In this document: piece after piece, positions 44,195 through 53,100 of the stretch
Layout: each line of letters starts with the position of its first letter
Numbering within the stretch: the first letter of the stretch is position 1
Assembly: GCF_023746615.1 (NCBI RefSeq)
Contig: NZ_CP082276.1
Location: 1,178,001-1,242,000, forward strand
DNA from: Grimontia kaedaensis
GTDB lineage: Bacteria > Pseudomonadota > Gammaproteobacteria > Enterobacterales > Vibrionaceae
Length of the DNA: 64,000 nt
Reading direction: 5' to 3'
Translations under genes and position numbers: made by a program
Notes under the pieces: generated by a model
What the model was told of the DNA's origin: nothing
The model's database searches: none
Seen by the model: the letters and a program-made list of their open reading frames with translations, nothing else

Positions 44195-45829
44195 TTATTT
44201 CAGGTGCAGGTTGTTAAGGATGATCACGCGCTTACCGCCGTCATACCACACTGGCTGAACGTAAGGGTTTTCCTTAGTCGGCCAGCCATCCACTTTCTTG
44301 GTGCTGTATTGGAACCATGTAGGGTTTGAGAACAGGGGAATAAATGGCAGATTTTCAGCAGTGAATACCTGTAGTTTGTCCAAAATCGCTTTTTGTTCTT
44401 CTGGTGAGCCGGTCTGACCAAAACTGTCGATCAGTGCATCAATGTCTGGGTCATTGACACCGTGGCCGGCATGCCAGCTGTTGCCAACACGTGAAGTAGA
44501 GAAGTATTCCTGATATGCGATGATTGGGTTGGTCGCCACCATTGACCAGTTAATCGCTACGTCATAGTTACTTTGCTTGAGGTTGCTATCGTAGACCGCC
44601 CAATCCACCGTTTTCACGTTAGATTTAATACCGACTTCATCGTAAAACTCAGTGACCATCTGAACGACCTGGATCCAGTCAGTCCAGCCGTTAACCACCT
44701 CGATATTGAACTCCAGTTTGGAGCCATCTGGATTGTCACGGTAGCCATCCCCATCGACGTCTTTCACTCCAGCTTCGTCAAGCAGCGCTTTGGCTTTGTC
44801 CTGGTTGAACGTAGTCAAAGACGCATATTTCTCAGAGATGTCTTTATTGATGTTTTGCGAGTACAGCTCACCAATACCACCTGCGTTGAAGTTGGCTGTT
44901 GGGTAACCATAAGCTGCGATGTCCACAATCAAATCACGATCTAATGCCATAGAGAGCGCTTGACGCACTTTCAGGTCGTTGAAGGGGACTTTTTTAGTGT
45001 TCAGGTAAAGGTGAATCGCATCATTCGCTGGGTACCAAAAATGGTTGTTCGCTGGGTCACGCTTCACGAACGTGGTTTCAATGTCAGCAATGAAGTTAGA
45101 GCCCCAGTCGACTTCGCCTTTCATAAGAGCAGGCTGAACCTGCGAGTTGTCGTTATAAGAACGGAAACTCACGCAATCCAAATAAGGACGCCCTTCCAGG
45201 TAGTAATTTGGATTACGGCAAAGCTCCATTTGTTGTGATTTAAGGAACTTCACTTCCGTCATTGGGCCGGTACCAATTGGATTCGGATTGGTGAAAGTGG
45301 TGGCGTTTTCCGCTTTGGACCAAACCTTCTCTGGCAGGATGTGGTATTTCTCCAGATTCCAGATAAAGGTTGAATCAGGATTGGCCAATGTAAACACCAC
45401 GGTGCGGTCGTCTGTAGCTTCTACCGATTGAAGGTTGCCCCCCGACCAGATCCCTTTTGAATCAAATGCCGGGTTGTCTTTCGCCAGCACAAAGCTGAAT
45501 GCAACATCTTCTGCGCTCAATGGAGAACCGTCTGACCATTTCAGACCTTCGCGCATTTTCACTGTGATGGTTTTTAGATCGTCCGAGTAGTCAGCGGACT
45601 CTGCAAGGCGGAAATCAGTCTCGCCAGTCATGTTGTTGAACACCATCAAAGGCTCAAACATGATGCCATGGAAGATGTCTTTAGTAGTGTACGGATTGTA
45701 GTTTTCGACAAAACCAGTCGTAATGATCGGCACATTGAGCGTCCCACCCTGCTTGATGTCAGCAGCCTGAACACCCGCAGTCAGTAACGCACTGCAAACG
45801 AGAGAAGCGATCATTTTCTTGTTGTGCAT
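44195..45829 (-). CDS. Family 5 solute-binding protein, probable beta-glucan oligosaccharide binder
   Basis: 544 residues. MHNKKMIASLVCSALLTAGVQA is a Sec signal peptide cleaved after VQA; there is no lipobox, so it is soluble in the periplasm. The SBP family 5 pattern is clear (LKTITVKMREGLKWSDGSPLSAEDVAFSF, PIGTGPMTEVKF, VRQALSMALDRDLIVDIA). Relatives such as the Vibrio chitin-oligosaccharide binding protein carry sugars although the family is best known for peptides. The gene opens the five-gene ABC operon and has GAAAGCGCTTTC about 145 bases upstream. It probably captures laminari-oligosaccharides. AGGA precedes the ATG. Confidence 0.92.
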   Translation of the reverse strand: MHNKKMIASLVCSALLTAGVQAADIKQGGTLNVPIITTGFVENYNPYTTKDIFHGIMFEPLMVFNNMTGETDFRLAESADYSDDLKTITVKMREGLKWSDGSPLSAEDVAFSFVLAKDNPAFDSKGIWSGGNLQSVEATDDRTVVFTLANPDSTFIWNLEKYHILPEKVWSKAENATTFTNPNPIGTGPMTEVKFLKSQQMELCRNPNYYLEGRPYLDCVSFRSYNDNSQVQPALMKGEVDWGSNFIADIETTFVKRDPANNHFWYPANDAIHLYLNTKKVPFNDLKVRQALSMALDRDLIVDIAAYGYPTANFNAGGIGELYSQNINKDISEKYASLTTFNQDKAKALLDEAGVKDVDGDGYRDNPDGSKLEFNIEVVNGWTDWIQVVQMVTEFYDEVGIKSNVKTVDWAVYDSNLKQSNYDVAINWSMVATNPIIAYQEYFSTSRVGNSWHAGHGVNDPDIDALIDSFGQTGSPEEQKAILDKLQVFTAENLPFIPLFSNPTWFQYSTKKVDGWPTKENPYVQPVWYDGGKRVIILNNLHLK

Positions 45830-45969
45830 CTTGCCGTCCTTTTGTCGTTTTATAATTCGTGTAAGTCACCGAAACAGCCCTTGCTTCTATTTCAGCGAAA
45901 ACTTAAATATTTCTATATTTTTTAAGAGTGTAGCCAACTACTTTCCGTACGCTCTCTCGTTTAAATACA

Positions 45970-45987
45970 AAAGAAAGCGCTTTCTTT
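45970..45987. promoter_or_regulatory. LacI-family operator of the ABC transporter operon
   Basis: The core GAAAGCGCTTTC is at 45973-45984, extended to an 18-bp perfect palindrome. It lies about 145 bases upstream of the binding-protein start codon, identical in core to the sites before the phosphorylase, GH17 and porin genes. Confidence 0.85.
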
Positions 45988-46039
45988 GCGGTAGATATTA
46001 GAAAAATAGGGCATCTCAACAACCCGACTTTTACCTTTT

Positions 46040-46055
46040 TGTAACAATGATCACA
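46040..46055. promoter_or_regulatory. Possible CRP-binding site
   Basis: TGTAACAATGATCACA has the consensus right half (TCACA) and a one-mismatch left half (TGTAA for TGTGA) at the correct six-base spacing. It lies about 55 bases upstream of the LacI-family operator, a plausible place for catabolite activation. Single-site evidence only. Confidence 0.35.
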
Positions 46056-46435
46056 AATACTCACTCGTCTAATTATCATGAATATCATTAGTGAGACTCA
46101 TTACATCGTTGCAGAACAGTATGTGGTGGTGATTGCAGGATTCTGGATTAGACGGCCACCTTTGCCGGTTGGCCCATGTAGCCTGCTATTGCTTATCAAA
46201 AGCGGAGATATGTTGGGAGACAAACTCAAAGAATGCGTTTGCCCTGGCGCTTTTTGCAGATCTGGAGGAGCGAAGGAAAGGATGCTTGACGGCTTCCTTT
46301 ATCTACAACCAAGAAGTGGCACAATGCCAGTCTATGATTCAACTAGAAGAGATGTGAGATCCGTCGTCTGTTTGATTGTCTGACCTTTTTTGGTTACGTG
46401 GAACAAAAGTCAAAGACCTTACCTATTGATATATT

Positions 46436-47620
46436 CTAAGCCTCAGTGACTACACTCCCGTCAGGTCTGATCGTTCCAATGGTATAGGCTTGCTCCAACA
46501 TACTTTCGTCTATAATCGCGCCACGAAGATCGGCTCCAGATAGATAGGTGTTTTTATCCATCAGTACGCCTGTTAGATTCGCGCCCTTTAAATTTGCTCC
46601 AGAGAGATTGGCCCCTTTCATGTTGCAGAAAAGAAACGATCCCTTTTCTAAATTGGACGATGAAAGGTTGGCCTTGGCCAGTGTGACAAATGACATGTCC
46701 ACTTCGGGTGCATAGACGCTCACCAATAGCGCTTTGTCTAATCTGGCTTTCGTAAAGTTCGCACCAGCCAGCGATGATTCAGTAAGGTCAGCCTGACTCA
46801 GATTCGATTCACTCAGGTCAGCGCCATTCAACGACATATTCATCAAGCCAGCCTCTACTAGATCAAGTCTATTCATAGCGCATTTCTTTTCATTCAGACG
46901 TTCCATCGCAATCTGTCTTGCCCGCGATGCTTTTACTCCATGCGAACTGTCAATCGTTTTCCAGCACTCAAGAATCCCGGCTTTTTCTGCATCGTTATTC
47001 CCGCGTAGCATAGTCAGGATTAACAACACCAAAGAACACGCACTGAGCAACCGAGTCCAATTTGGAACGCCATAAATGGCGGCAACTTCCAATACAACCA
47101 CCGACAGTGCAAACCAAAAAACCAGTAGTTTTGGAACTGGCAGGGAATAAAGCCATGTCAATGCACCCATTTTTGCCGGCTTCTCGACTACATCCGTCGA
47201 TTTTTGATTTTGCACTTTCGCTTTTGCCGCACCCTCTTGCATTATCTTAGCTGCGTTGCTGTAAACCTCCGACCAAGCAGCGGCATAGTCATCTGTCCAC
47301 TCTTCCCCTAGCTCTTCTTCAAACGTCTGAAGCAGGGTTTGACCCACAATCGAATAATGCGATTCCAGTACACCGTAAGATAAGTGCCGTTGTCCCAGCG
47401 GCCCAAGCATATTCTCTAACTTCTCAGGGTCATGCAAAGCAGCAACCATTGCAGTCAAAGCGGCGAGTAATTTGTCAGCCATTTTTGTCATTGAGGTATT
47501 CGCAAAAAGTGGCATCAGGTGCGGTGACTGCTCTGAAATTCTTTGATAGAAAAGCGTTGCGAACCTTTTCCCATCAGGCAGTTTCGCAAAGCTTTCTTCA
47601 ACTAATTCAACCGTATCCAT
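46436..47620 (-). CDS. Globin - transmembrane - pentapeptide-repeat fusion protein
   Basis: 394 residues. Residues about 1-135 look like a bacterial single-domain globin of the flavohaemoglobin type: LFYQRI supplies Tyr25 at the B10 position, and GQRHLSYGVLESHYSIVGQTLL supplies His79 as proximal haem ligand. Two membrane helices follow (about 160-206). A cytoplasmic helical spacer leads to a pentapeptide-repeat domain (about 255-370) with A(D/N)Lxx-type repeats such as NGADLSESNLSQADLTESSLAGANF and ANLSGANLKGANLTG. The domains are individually clear; the combination is unusual. A membrane haem sensor or oxygen/NO-responsive protein is one reading. It is a lone leftward gene with no reductase domain. 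Confidence 0.8.
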   Translation of the reverse strand: MDTVELVEESFAKLPDGKRFATLFYQRISEQSPHLMPLFANTSMTKMADKLLAALTAMVAALHDPEKLENMLGPLGQRHLSYGVLESHYSIVGQTLLQTFEEELGEEWTDDYAAAWSEVYSNAAKIMQEGAAKAKVQNQKSTDVVEKPAKMGALTWLYSLPVPKLLVFWFALSVVVLEVAAIYGVPNWTRLLSACSLVLLILTMLRGNNDAEKAGILECWKTIDSSHGVKASRARQIAMERLNEKKCAMNRLDLVEAGLMNMSLNGADLSESNLSQADLTESSLAGANFTKARLDKALLVSVYAPEVDMSFVTLAKANLSSSNLEKGSFLFCNMKGANLSGANLKGANLTGVLMDKNTYLSGADLRGAIIDESMLEQAYTIGTIRPDGSVVTEA

Positions 47621-48039
47621 ACTTAGACTTTACCCTAGATAAAACGTCTCAATAATGAGTAAGTATAGGTAAGGAAATATACTGTTCATCCTGAGCACGG
47701 CGTGCACTCCGCTCAACCATTCAATTTTTGCTGGTATTTGGAAAAAACCTACGAGCAAATATCGGCGCTCACTTAGCGTCAAAACAAAACGAACTTTCCG
47801 TTTCGCGTTGCAAGACGAAATTGAAGGGCTTTTGGGTGCTGTATTCAGTATATGGCAACTGTCATATTAGTTAGCTGCGGGCTTAGATATGAGTGAGGCA
47901 ACTAGCTTTTAATTTAATAAATTCATATTGTTAAAGCTGTCATACAACCGCAATATAGTGTAACACAAGTGAAATAAACGATTCCTAATATCACGCTGCG
48001 ACAAAAATATACACCAGTTAACTACATGAGGAATCAGAG
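47621..48039. other. Intergenic region
   Basis: About 420 AT-rich bases between the leftward globin-fusion gene and the rightward 118-residue gene; it should carry both promoters. GAGGA at 48027-48031 is the ribosome-binding site of the latter. No other feature recognised. Confidence 0.5.
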
Positions 48040-48396
48040 ATGAAAATCCAAGACAAAGCTGCAGAATTGACTCCAGAGCTAGTATTACCTGAAGAGTTGT
48101 TTAATGAATTTAAAATGGCGATGAATGGTGTACAACAGGTATTGCCGACTCTCCAAACGGGTAATGATGCAGCATTGATTGATATAGATATCGACATTGA
48201 TATCAACATTAATTTTTCTACAACACAAAGCAATGAAAGCCGCGGTGTTATCCCTATCTCCCAATTGCCGGATGTTTTTAATAACAGCCTAAAAGTTCTT
48301 GAAAATGACCCCGACAAAGAATGGGATGCAACACTTACAACGCAGGCGCTTGAGAAACTGAGCGAATACGGAACCTTAAAAATTCGTCGGATGTAA
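48040..48396 (+). CDS. Orphan 118-residue protein with an Ile-Asp repeat
   Basis: I do not recognise a family. GAGGA eight bases before the ATG and a strong terminator eight bases after the stop mark it as a real single gene. The N-terminal half is acidic and helix-like (AAELTPELVLPEELFNEFKMAMNG). The middle has an alternating run LIDIDIDIDININF (about residues 47-60) that would make an amphipathic beta strand with one acidic face, and the C-terminal half is again helical. No signal peptide, cysteines or catalytic motif. The neighbours (globin fusion, ParDE pair) give no clue to function. Confidence 0.75.
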   Translation: MKIQDKAAELTPELVLPEELFNEFKMAMNGVQQVLPTLQTGNDAALIDIDIDIDININFSTTQSNESRGVIPISQLPDVFNNSLKVLENDPDKEWDATLTTQALEKLSEYGTLKIRRM

Positions 48397-48403
48397 TGAC
48401 AAA

Positions 48404-48434
48404 AAGAAGCCCCGTTCTGGGGCTTCTTCTTTTC
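48404..48434 (+). terminator. Intrinsic terminator of the 118-residue gene
   Basis: AAGAAGCCCC (48404-48413) pairs with GGGGCTTCTT (48419-48428), a ten-pair stem with a five-base loop, followed by CTTTTCT. Confidence 0.9.
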
Positions 48435-48632
48435 TAAGGGTATAGCATTGATAGCACTTCTATCATCTCGAGATAGAGCAAGCCATGAAGCACGACTTTA
48501 TGGATATCGACACTAATCTGTACCTTTACGTCTAAAGATATCTTCGGCAACTCGCTTTCCTCTGGTAGTTAGTTCGATAGGGAAAACGGAGAAAGCGCAG
48601 TGTTATTGTTTTTTTTCTTGCCGTAGTTTTGG

Positions 48633-48920
48633 TTAGAACAAATGCAGCAACGGATTCATCTGTTGATGAAGGATGCGAAGTACAAAGATATCCTGTTCGC
48701 GGATGCGGTAGAAAAGGGCATGTTTCTGATGATCATGCCGGCGAATGCCTGGGCCAATCTCGCTGCATTCACGGCCAATCATCGGGGAGCCTGACAGGGT
48801 GTTGAGGCAGGCTTCCATGTCTTCCACATAGCTATCAGCCTGCTGCTCACCAAAATTCAAAAAGGTGTACTCGTAAATCCCGCCAAAGTCTTCAGCGGCT
48901 TTATTGGAAAGCTTATACAT
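48633..48920 (-). CDS. parE: ParE/RelE-superfamily toxin
   Basis: 95 residues with the ParE-type layout: YKLSNKAAEDFGGIYEYTFLNFGEQQADSYVEDMEACLNTLSGSP, then a beta-sheet with IRRHDHQKHALFYRIREQDIFVLRILHQQMNP. The RHDHQKHALFYR segment is the usual ParE core. ParE toxins typically poison DNA gyrase. The gene overlaps the ParD-like antitoxin by eight bases and is second in the pair, the classical ParDE order. It appears complete, with no frameshift. Confidence 0.92.
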   Translation of the reverse strand: MYKLSNKAAEDFGGIYEYTFLNFGEQQADSYVEDMEACLNTLSGSPMIGRECSEIGPGIRRHDHQKHALFYRIREQDIFVLRILHQQMNPLLHLF

Positions 48921-49155
48921 TCAGTTTGGCTTTACGCTGGGCTGCAATTTCTTTCAAAGACAGGCTGCTTTCGCCACTCTCTTCACCCTCAATAACCGCA
49001 TTTCTTAAGAGTTCGAGCTGGTTTTCCTGCTGTTCAAGTAAACGCAGGGCGCTTCGAACCACTTCGCTGGTTGAGCCGTATCGGCCAGTTTTGATCAGGC
49101 GTTCGACAAAGCTATCAAGATTTTCACCAATGGTGATACTTGTAGTACGTCCCAT
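48913..49155 (-). CDS. parD: ParD-like antitoxin (ribbon-helix-helix)
   Basis: 80 residues from ATG 49153-49155 (MGRTTSITIGENLDSF). A GTG at 49164 is a possible earlier start. The N-terminal ribbon-helix-helix (TSITIGENLDSFVERLIKTGRYGSTSEVVRSALRLLEQQE) binds DNA, and the C-terminal tail (SLSLKEIAAQRKAKLNV) would wrap the toxin. A near-perfect 21-bp inverted repeat lies just upstream at 49167-49187, the expected autoregulatory operator. It forms a coupled toxin-antitoxin module with the ParE gene. Confidence 0.92.
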   Translation of the reverse strand: MGRTTSITIGENLDSFVERLIKTGRYGSTSEVVRSALRLLEQQENQLELLRNAVIEGEESGESSLSLKEIAAQRKAKLNV

Positions 49156-49166
49156 GACTTTCACCG

Positions 49167-49187
49167 TTGTGTTAATTATTCACACAA
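49167..49187. promoter_or_regulatory. Inverted-repeat operator of the parDE pair
   Basis: A 21-base inverted repeat with arms TTGTGT and ACACAA, an inner AAT/ATT and a single mismatched pair. It lies 12 bases before the parD ATG, where ParD-ParE autorepression normally acts. Confidence 0.7.
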
Positions 49188-49211
49188 TAAGCTTATCATA
49201 GGATTGGGTGA

Positions 49212-49238
49212 AAGTTTAGAAAGGGGCTTTTGCCCCTT
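49212..49238 (-). terminator. Intrinsic terminator of the lipoprotein gene
   Basis: AAGGGGC (49221-49227) pairs with GCCCCTT (49232-49238) around TTTT. On the minus strand it is followed by TCTAAACTTT. It lies seven bases beyond the stop at 49246. Confidence 0.75.
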
Positions 49239-49245
49239 AACTGTG

Positions 49246-49812
49246 TTAGGGACGGGGGACATAGATATTGATTGGGCCCGTCTGATTCAGATAGTAGTTA
49301 GGCTTTACGCCTGAAGGTTCGCAGAACTCGCCATCAGAAAACATAGGGGTCTTAAATTTACGCCAGTCTACATCTTCAACGATTTCCCATTCGCCGTAGG
49401 TGTCTTTTTCTCTGGATTGTAATTGCGATAGGCATTTGTCGCTTTTAACTTGGAGAGAAAGAGCGTAATGAGTATTTTCTTCTGGGGTGAATACGGCGAC
49501 TGAGCGGCAGTAATTTAATGTAGCTAATCCTTCCACAGAGCTGTATATGGCAATGAGCGCAATTTTTTCACCTGGCGGCAGAGGTATGTATTTCCCATTG
49601 CTTTCCTTAATCACTTCCTCAGATGGGATCATCTGCTGACTGCAGTTTTCGCCATTGCGGAAAAACATCATTCCCGTTTCTTTTGGCGCAACTAATTCTG
49701 CGATTGCTGGTCTTGGGCCAAACTCCCCTTTGGCGATTTGTGGTGCACTCGCACAACCGGCGAGCACCAATACAGCAGTTGCTGAACTGACTATCCTTAG
49801 CATTTTCGTCAT
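49246..49812 (-). CDS. Hypothetical outer-envelope lipoprotein
   Basis: About 188 residues. The signal peptide ends in the lipobox VLVLAGCASAPQ, so the protein should be lipidated at the Cys; Ala at +2 favours the outer membrane. ATG 49810-49812 and ATG 49801-49803 are both possible given a GGAG at 49817-49820. The mature part is a small mixed-strand domain (PKETGMMFFRNGENCSQQMIPSEEVIKES, LPPGEKIALIAIYS) with several cysteines that may form disulphides. I do not recognise a named family. It is a single gene between parDE and the GH17 gene. Confidence 0.8.
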   Translation of the reverse strand: MTKMLRIVSSATAVLVLAGCASAPQIAKGEFGPRPAIAELVAPKETGMMFFRNGENCSQQMIPSEEVIKESNGKYIPLPPGEKIALIAIYSSVEGLATLNYCRSVAVFTPEENTHYALSLQVKSDKCLSQLQSREKDTYGEWEIVEDVDWRKFKTPMFSDGEFCEPSGVKPNYYLNQTGPINIYVPRP

Positions 49813-50141
49813 TACTCCATAGAAAACTGACATCCTGAAGATACCAAGGACTTGAAGGGGATATTGGAGTAAGAATGCGACGATGTTGTGATTGGCTAAT
49901 CAGAAGCTTACTGAGTTAATTTATACTCAACCATAAGTTATAGTGCATTAATGAAGATGAGAGTTCTGGAGCGACAAGACCATATAAATGAGCTGAAATA
50001 CAGGGACTCACACTTTAAGTATAAATGGCGACTGTCCTGCTATCCTTTTCCATTTTGTGAAACGTTTGATTTTAGGCTTTCACCAAAAACAAAGGGAGCC
50101 AAACGGCTCCCTTATTTGTTAATTATTTTTAAATCAGAACA
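49813..50141. other. Intergenic region
   Basis: About 330 AT-rich bases that carry the lipoprotein gene's promoter on one side and the GH17 terminator on the other. The small open frame at 49951-50157 crosses the terminator and is not credible. Confidence 0.5.
50085..50113 (-). terminator. Intrinsic terminator of the GH17 gene
   Basis: AAGGGAGCC (50092-50100) pairs with GGCTCCCTT (50105-50113) around AAAC. On the minus strand it is followed by TGTTTTTGG. It lies about 30 bases past the stop at 50142. Confidence 0.88.
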
Positions 50142-53100
50142 TTATTTACTGAAGTAAATATTGTCCAGATAGATATCGACTGCCTGATCATTGTCAGCTC
50201 TTGCTGCTGAGATAACGATTTGAGCAATGGCATCTCTAGATAAGTCGCCATTTCCACTCGCATCAGTAAAGTCATCCAGCGAAATAGCCAATGTCACGAC
50301 ATCAGTACTTGAAGGAACGCTAGTGTATTGAATCGCACCAGTTTCACCAGAACCACCAGCATGATTAGACAACTTGATGTTAATCACCTGACCTGCTAAC
50401 AAAGGATCAACTTTGTATTGCATGTTGAAAGTGGTAAAGCTTGATGCATCAAACGCTGCTGATGAGAAATCAATACCTGCAAACACTTGACCTGCTTCAA
50501 TATTGATCACTTTAGCTGGGCTACCTTCAAGATCGCCATCAGTGATACGTGCTGAAGAGTCACCCCAGTTAGGGCCCCACTCGTTCACAGAGATATCTGT
50601 ATAGTCATCGCTGAATATAGAAACGATATCTCCTGTTGTACCACTATCCGTGCCACCGTCAGTACCTCCATCAGTTCCACCGTCATTCGCGGTAGGAGAG
50701 ATGACAACATTGTCTATCACGTACTCTGAGCCGATTCCTGTTTCCCAAGCAGGGAACACCATAATCAGGTCAATTGCAGTAAGGTCCAGACCATTGTTTG
50801 ACAGGTCGCTCAGGTTGAACTGGTAGTTTTTCCACACATTCAACTCTGGAACACTATCTAAAGTCAGCTCCACAGCTTCATTACCACCGTTTGACTCGAC
50901 TTTGAAGTTCCAAACATCAGCTGGTGTTTCACCTGCGGCAAGCAGTTTGATATCAAAGGAGATCACGCCTTCTACCATCCATGCATTCACATCGACTGGC
51001 TGAGGATCCGTAGCGACACCTTCTCGTGAACTGAATCCGTTCACTGTTGCTGCTGCTACCTCGAAGAAGGTCACTTCACCGTATGCAGCATCACTATCAG
51101 TGATAACTGGTGGAGTGGTTCCACCACAACAATCCCACGCTACCCACTGAGGGTTCGCTGCATTGTTGAAGATAACAATTGGTGTGGTTCCAGTTGTACC
51201 GCCGTCAGTACCACCATCGGTGCCGCCGTCAGTACCACCATCGGTGCCGCCGTCAGTGCCACCATCGGTGCCGCCGTCAGTACCACCATCGGTGCCGCCG
51301 TCAGTGCCACCATCGGTGCCGCCGTCAGTGCCACCATCGGTGCCGCCGTCAGTACCACCATCGGTACCGCCGTCAGTACCACCATCGGTGCCGCCGTCAG
51401 TCGTGCCGTTGCTGAAGTAGATGTTATCCAGATAGATATCTACAGACTCATCCGTGTCGGCTCTCGCTGCTGAGATAACGATTTGGGCAATGGCATCTCT
51501 AGATAAGTCGCCATTTCCACTCGCATCAGTAAAGTCATCCAGCGAAATAGCCAATGTCACGACATCAGTACTTGAAGGAACGCTAGTGTATTGAATCGCA
51601 CCAGTTTCTCCAGAACCACCAGAATGATTCGACAACTTAATGTTAACCACTTGACCTGCCAACAAAGGTTCTACTTTGTATTGCATGTTGAACGTGGTGT
51701 AACCCGTTGCGTCAAAGGCTGCTGATGAGAAGTCAATACCTGCGAAGGTTTGACCTGCGCCAAGCGTGATCACTTTGGCTGGGCTATCGTTCAGCGTGCC
51801 ATCGATGATGCGCGCTGAAGCGTCACCCCAGTTAGGACCCCACTCATTAACAGCGATATCTGTATAATCATCACTGAATACAGATACTACAGCATCTGTT
51901 GTACCACCATCGGTGCCACCATCAGTACCGCCATCGGTTCCACCGTCAGTACCACCATCGGTGCCGCCGTCCGTGTTGCCGCTGAAGTAAATATTATCCA
52001 GATAGATATCTACAGACTCATCCGTGTCGGCTCTTGCCGCAGAGATAACAATTTGTGCGATCGCATTGCGTGCCAAAGAGCCACTTGCATCTGCACTGGT
52101 AAAGTCATCTAACGGAATTGCCAGGGTCACAACGTCTGAACCTGTCGGTACGCTGGTGTATTGAACTGCGTTGCTCTCACCTGCGCCACCTTCGTGATTT
52201 GACAACTTAATGTTAACCACTTGACCTGCCAACAAAGGTTCTACTTTGTATTGCATGTTGAACGTGGTGTAACCCGTTGCATCAAAGGCTGCTGATGAGA
52301 AGTCAATACCTGCGAAGGTTTGACCTGCGCCAAGCGTGATCACTTTGGCTGGGCTATCGTTCAGCGTGCCATCGATGATGCGTGCTGAAGCGTCACCCCA
52401 GTTAGGGCCCCACTCATTAACCGCGATATCGGTGTAGTCGTCGCTGAAGATAGAAACAACACTTCCCGTTGTACCACCATCAGTGCCGCCGTCAGTGCCA
52501 CCATCGGTGCCACCGTCTGTACCACCATCGGTGCCGCCGTCAGTACCACCATCGGTGCCGCCGTCAGTACCACCATCGGTGCCACCGCCAGTACCACCAT
52601 CGGTGCCGCCGTCAGTACCACCATCGGTGCCACCGCCAGTACCACCATCGGTGCCGCCGTCAGTACCACCATCGGTGCCGCCGTCATTATCAGCGTTTAC
52701 AAACGCGAGGTCTGCAATCTGGAAGCTTCCTGGTTCGCCTAGGACAAGCGCGAAGGTAGTCAGATCAGCGTAATTAGGCAATGGCACTTCCATTTGAACC
52801 CAGCCATCAGTCAGCGCTGTTCCAGTTGAAAGCAAGTAATCATCTGCCACTTCACCATCGGTTACACCTTGGATTGAGATGCGAACCTGAGTAAGGTCAG
52901 TCAGAAGCTTGAAGCGTGCATGTGTATATGACGTAACGTCGATTGGATTCAGCGTGCTTGACCAAGCCAATGCACCCCAGCCATCAGTGACTGTCAATTC
53001 CAGTACAGGGTTGTACAAGTCACTCGTAGCATCACCAAGGCCTGCATTGTTCCAGACTTGAACATCATCGAAAACAAGGTTGGTTTCTTGGCCTGTGTAC

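Larger units (their letters stand above)
45830..46435. other. Intergenic region upstream of the binding-protein gene
   Basis: About 600 bases. It contains the glucan-regulon operator at 45970-45987 and a possible CRP site at 46040-46055. Two overlapping open frames at 46078-46383 and 46133-46357 have no family resemblance and no good ribosome-binding site. The stretch 46130-46350 could be a decayed gene fragment, but I cannot identify its parent. Confidence 0.5.

Noticed and set aside
46078..46383. Two overlapping open frames upstream of the ABC operon
   Set aside because: No ribosome-binding site, no family resemblance and improbable composition; possibly decayed sequence, but no parent gene can be named.
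49951..50157. 68-residue open frame
   Set aside because: It runs through the GH17 terminator and into the end of the GH17 gene and has no recognisable features.
51163..51420. Long open frames reading PPSV/HHRCRRQ repeats opposite the TDGG linkers (also 52469-52773 and 55241-55465)
   Set aside because: They are antisense images of the 12/24-bp linker repeats in the GH17 gene, with no ribosome-binding site or domain.
51197..52685. Short regularly spaced repeats that could suggest a CRISPR array
   Set aside because: Repeats are contiguous, coding, in frame and without unique spacers; they encode TDGG linkers.
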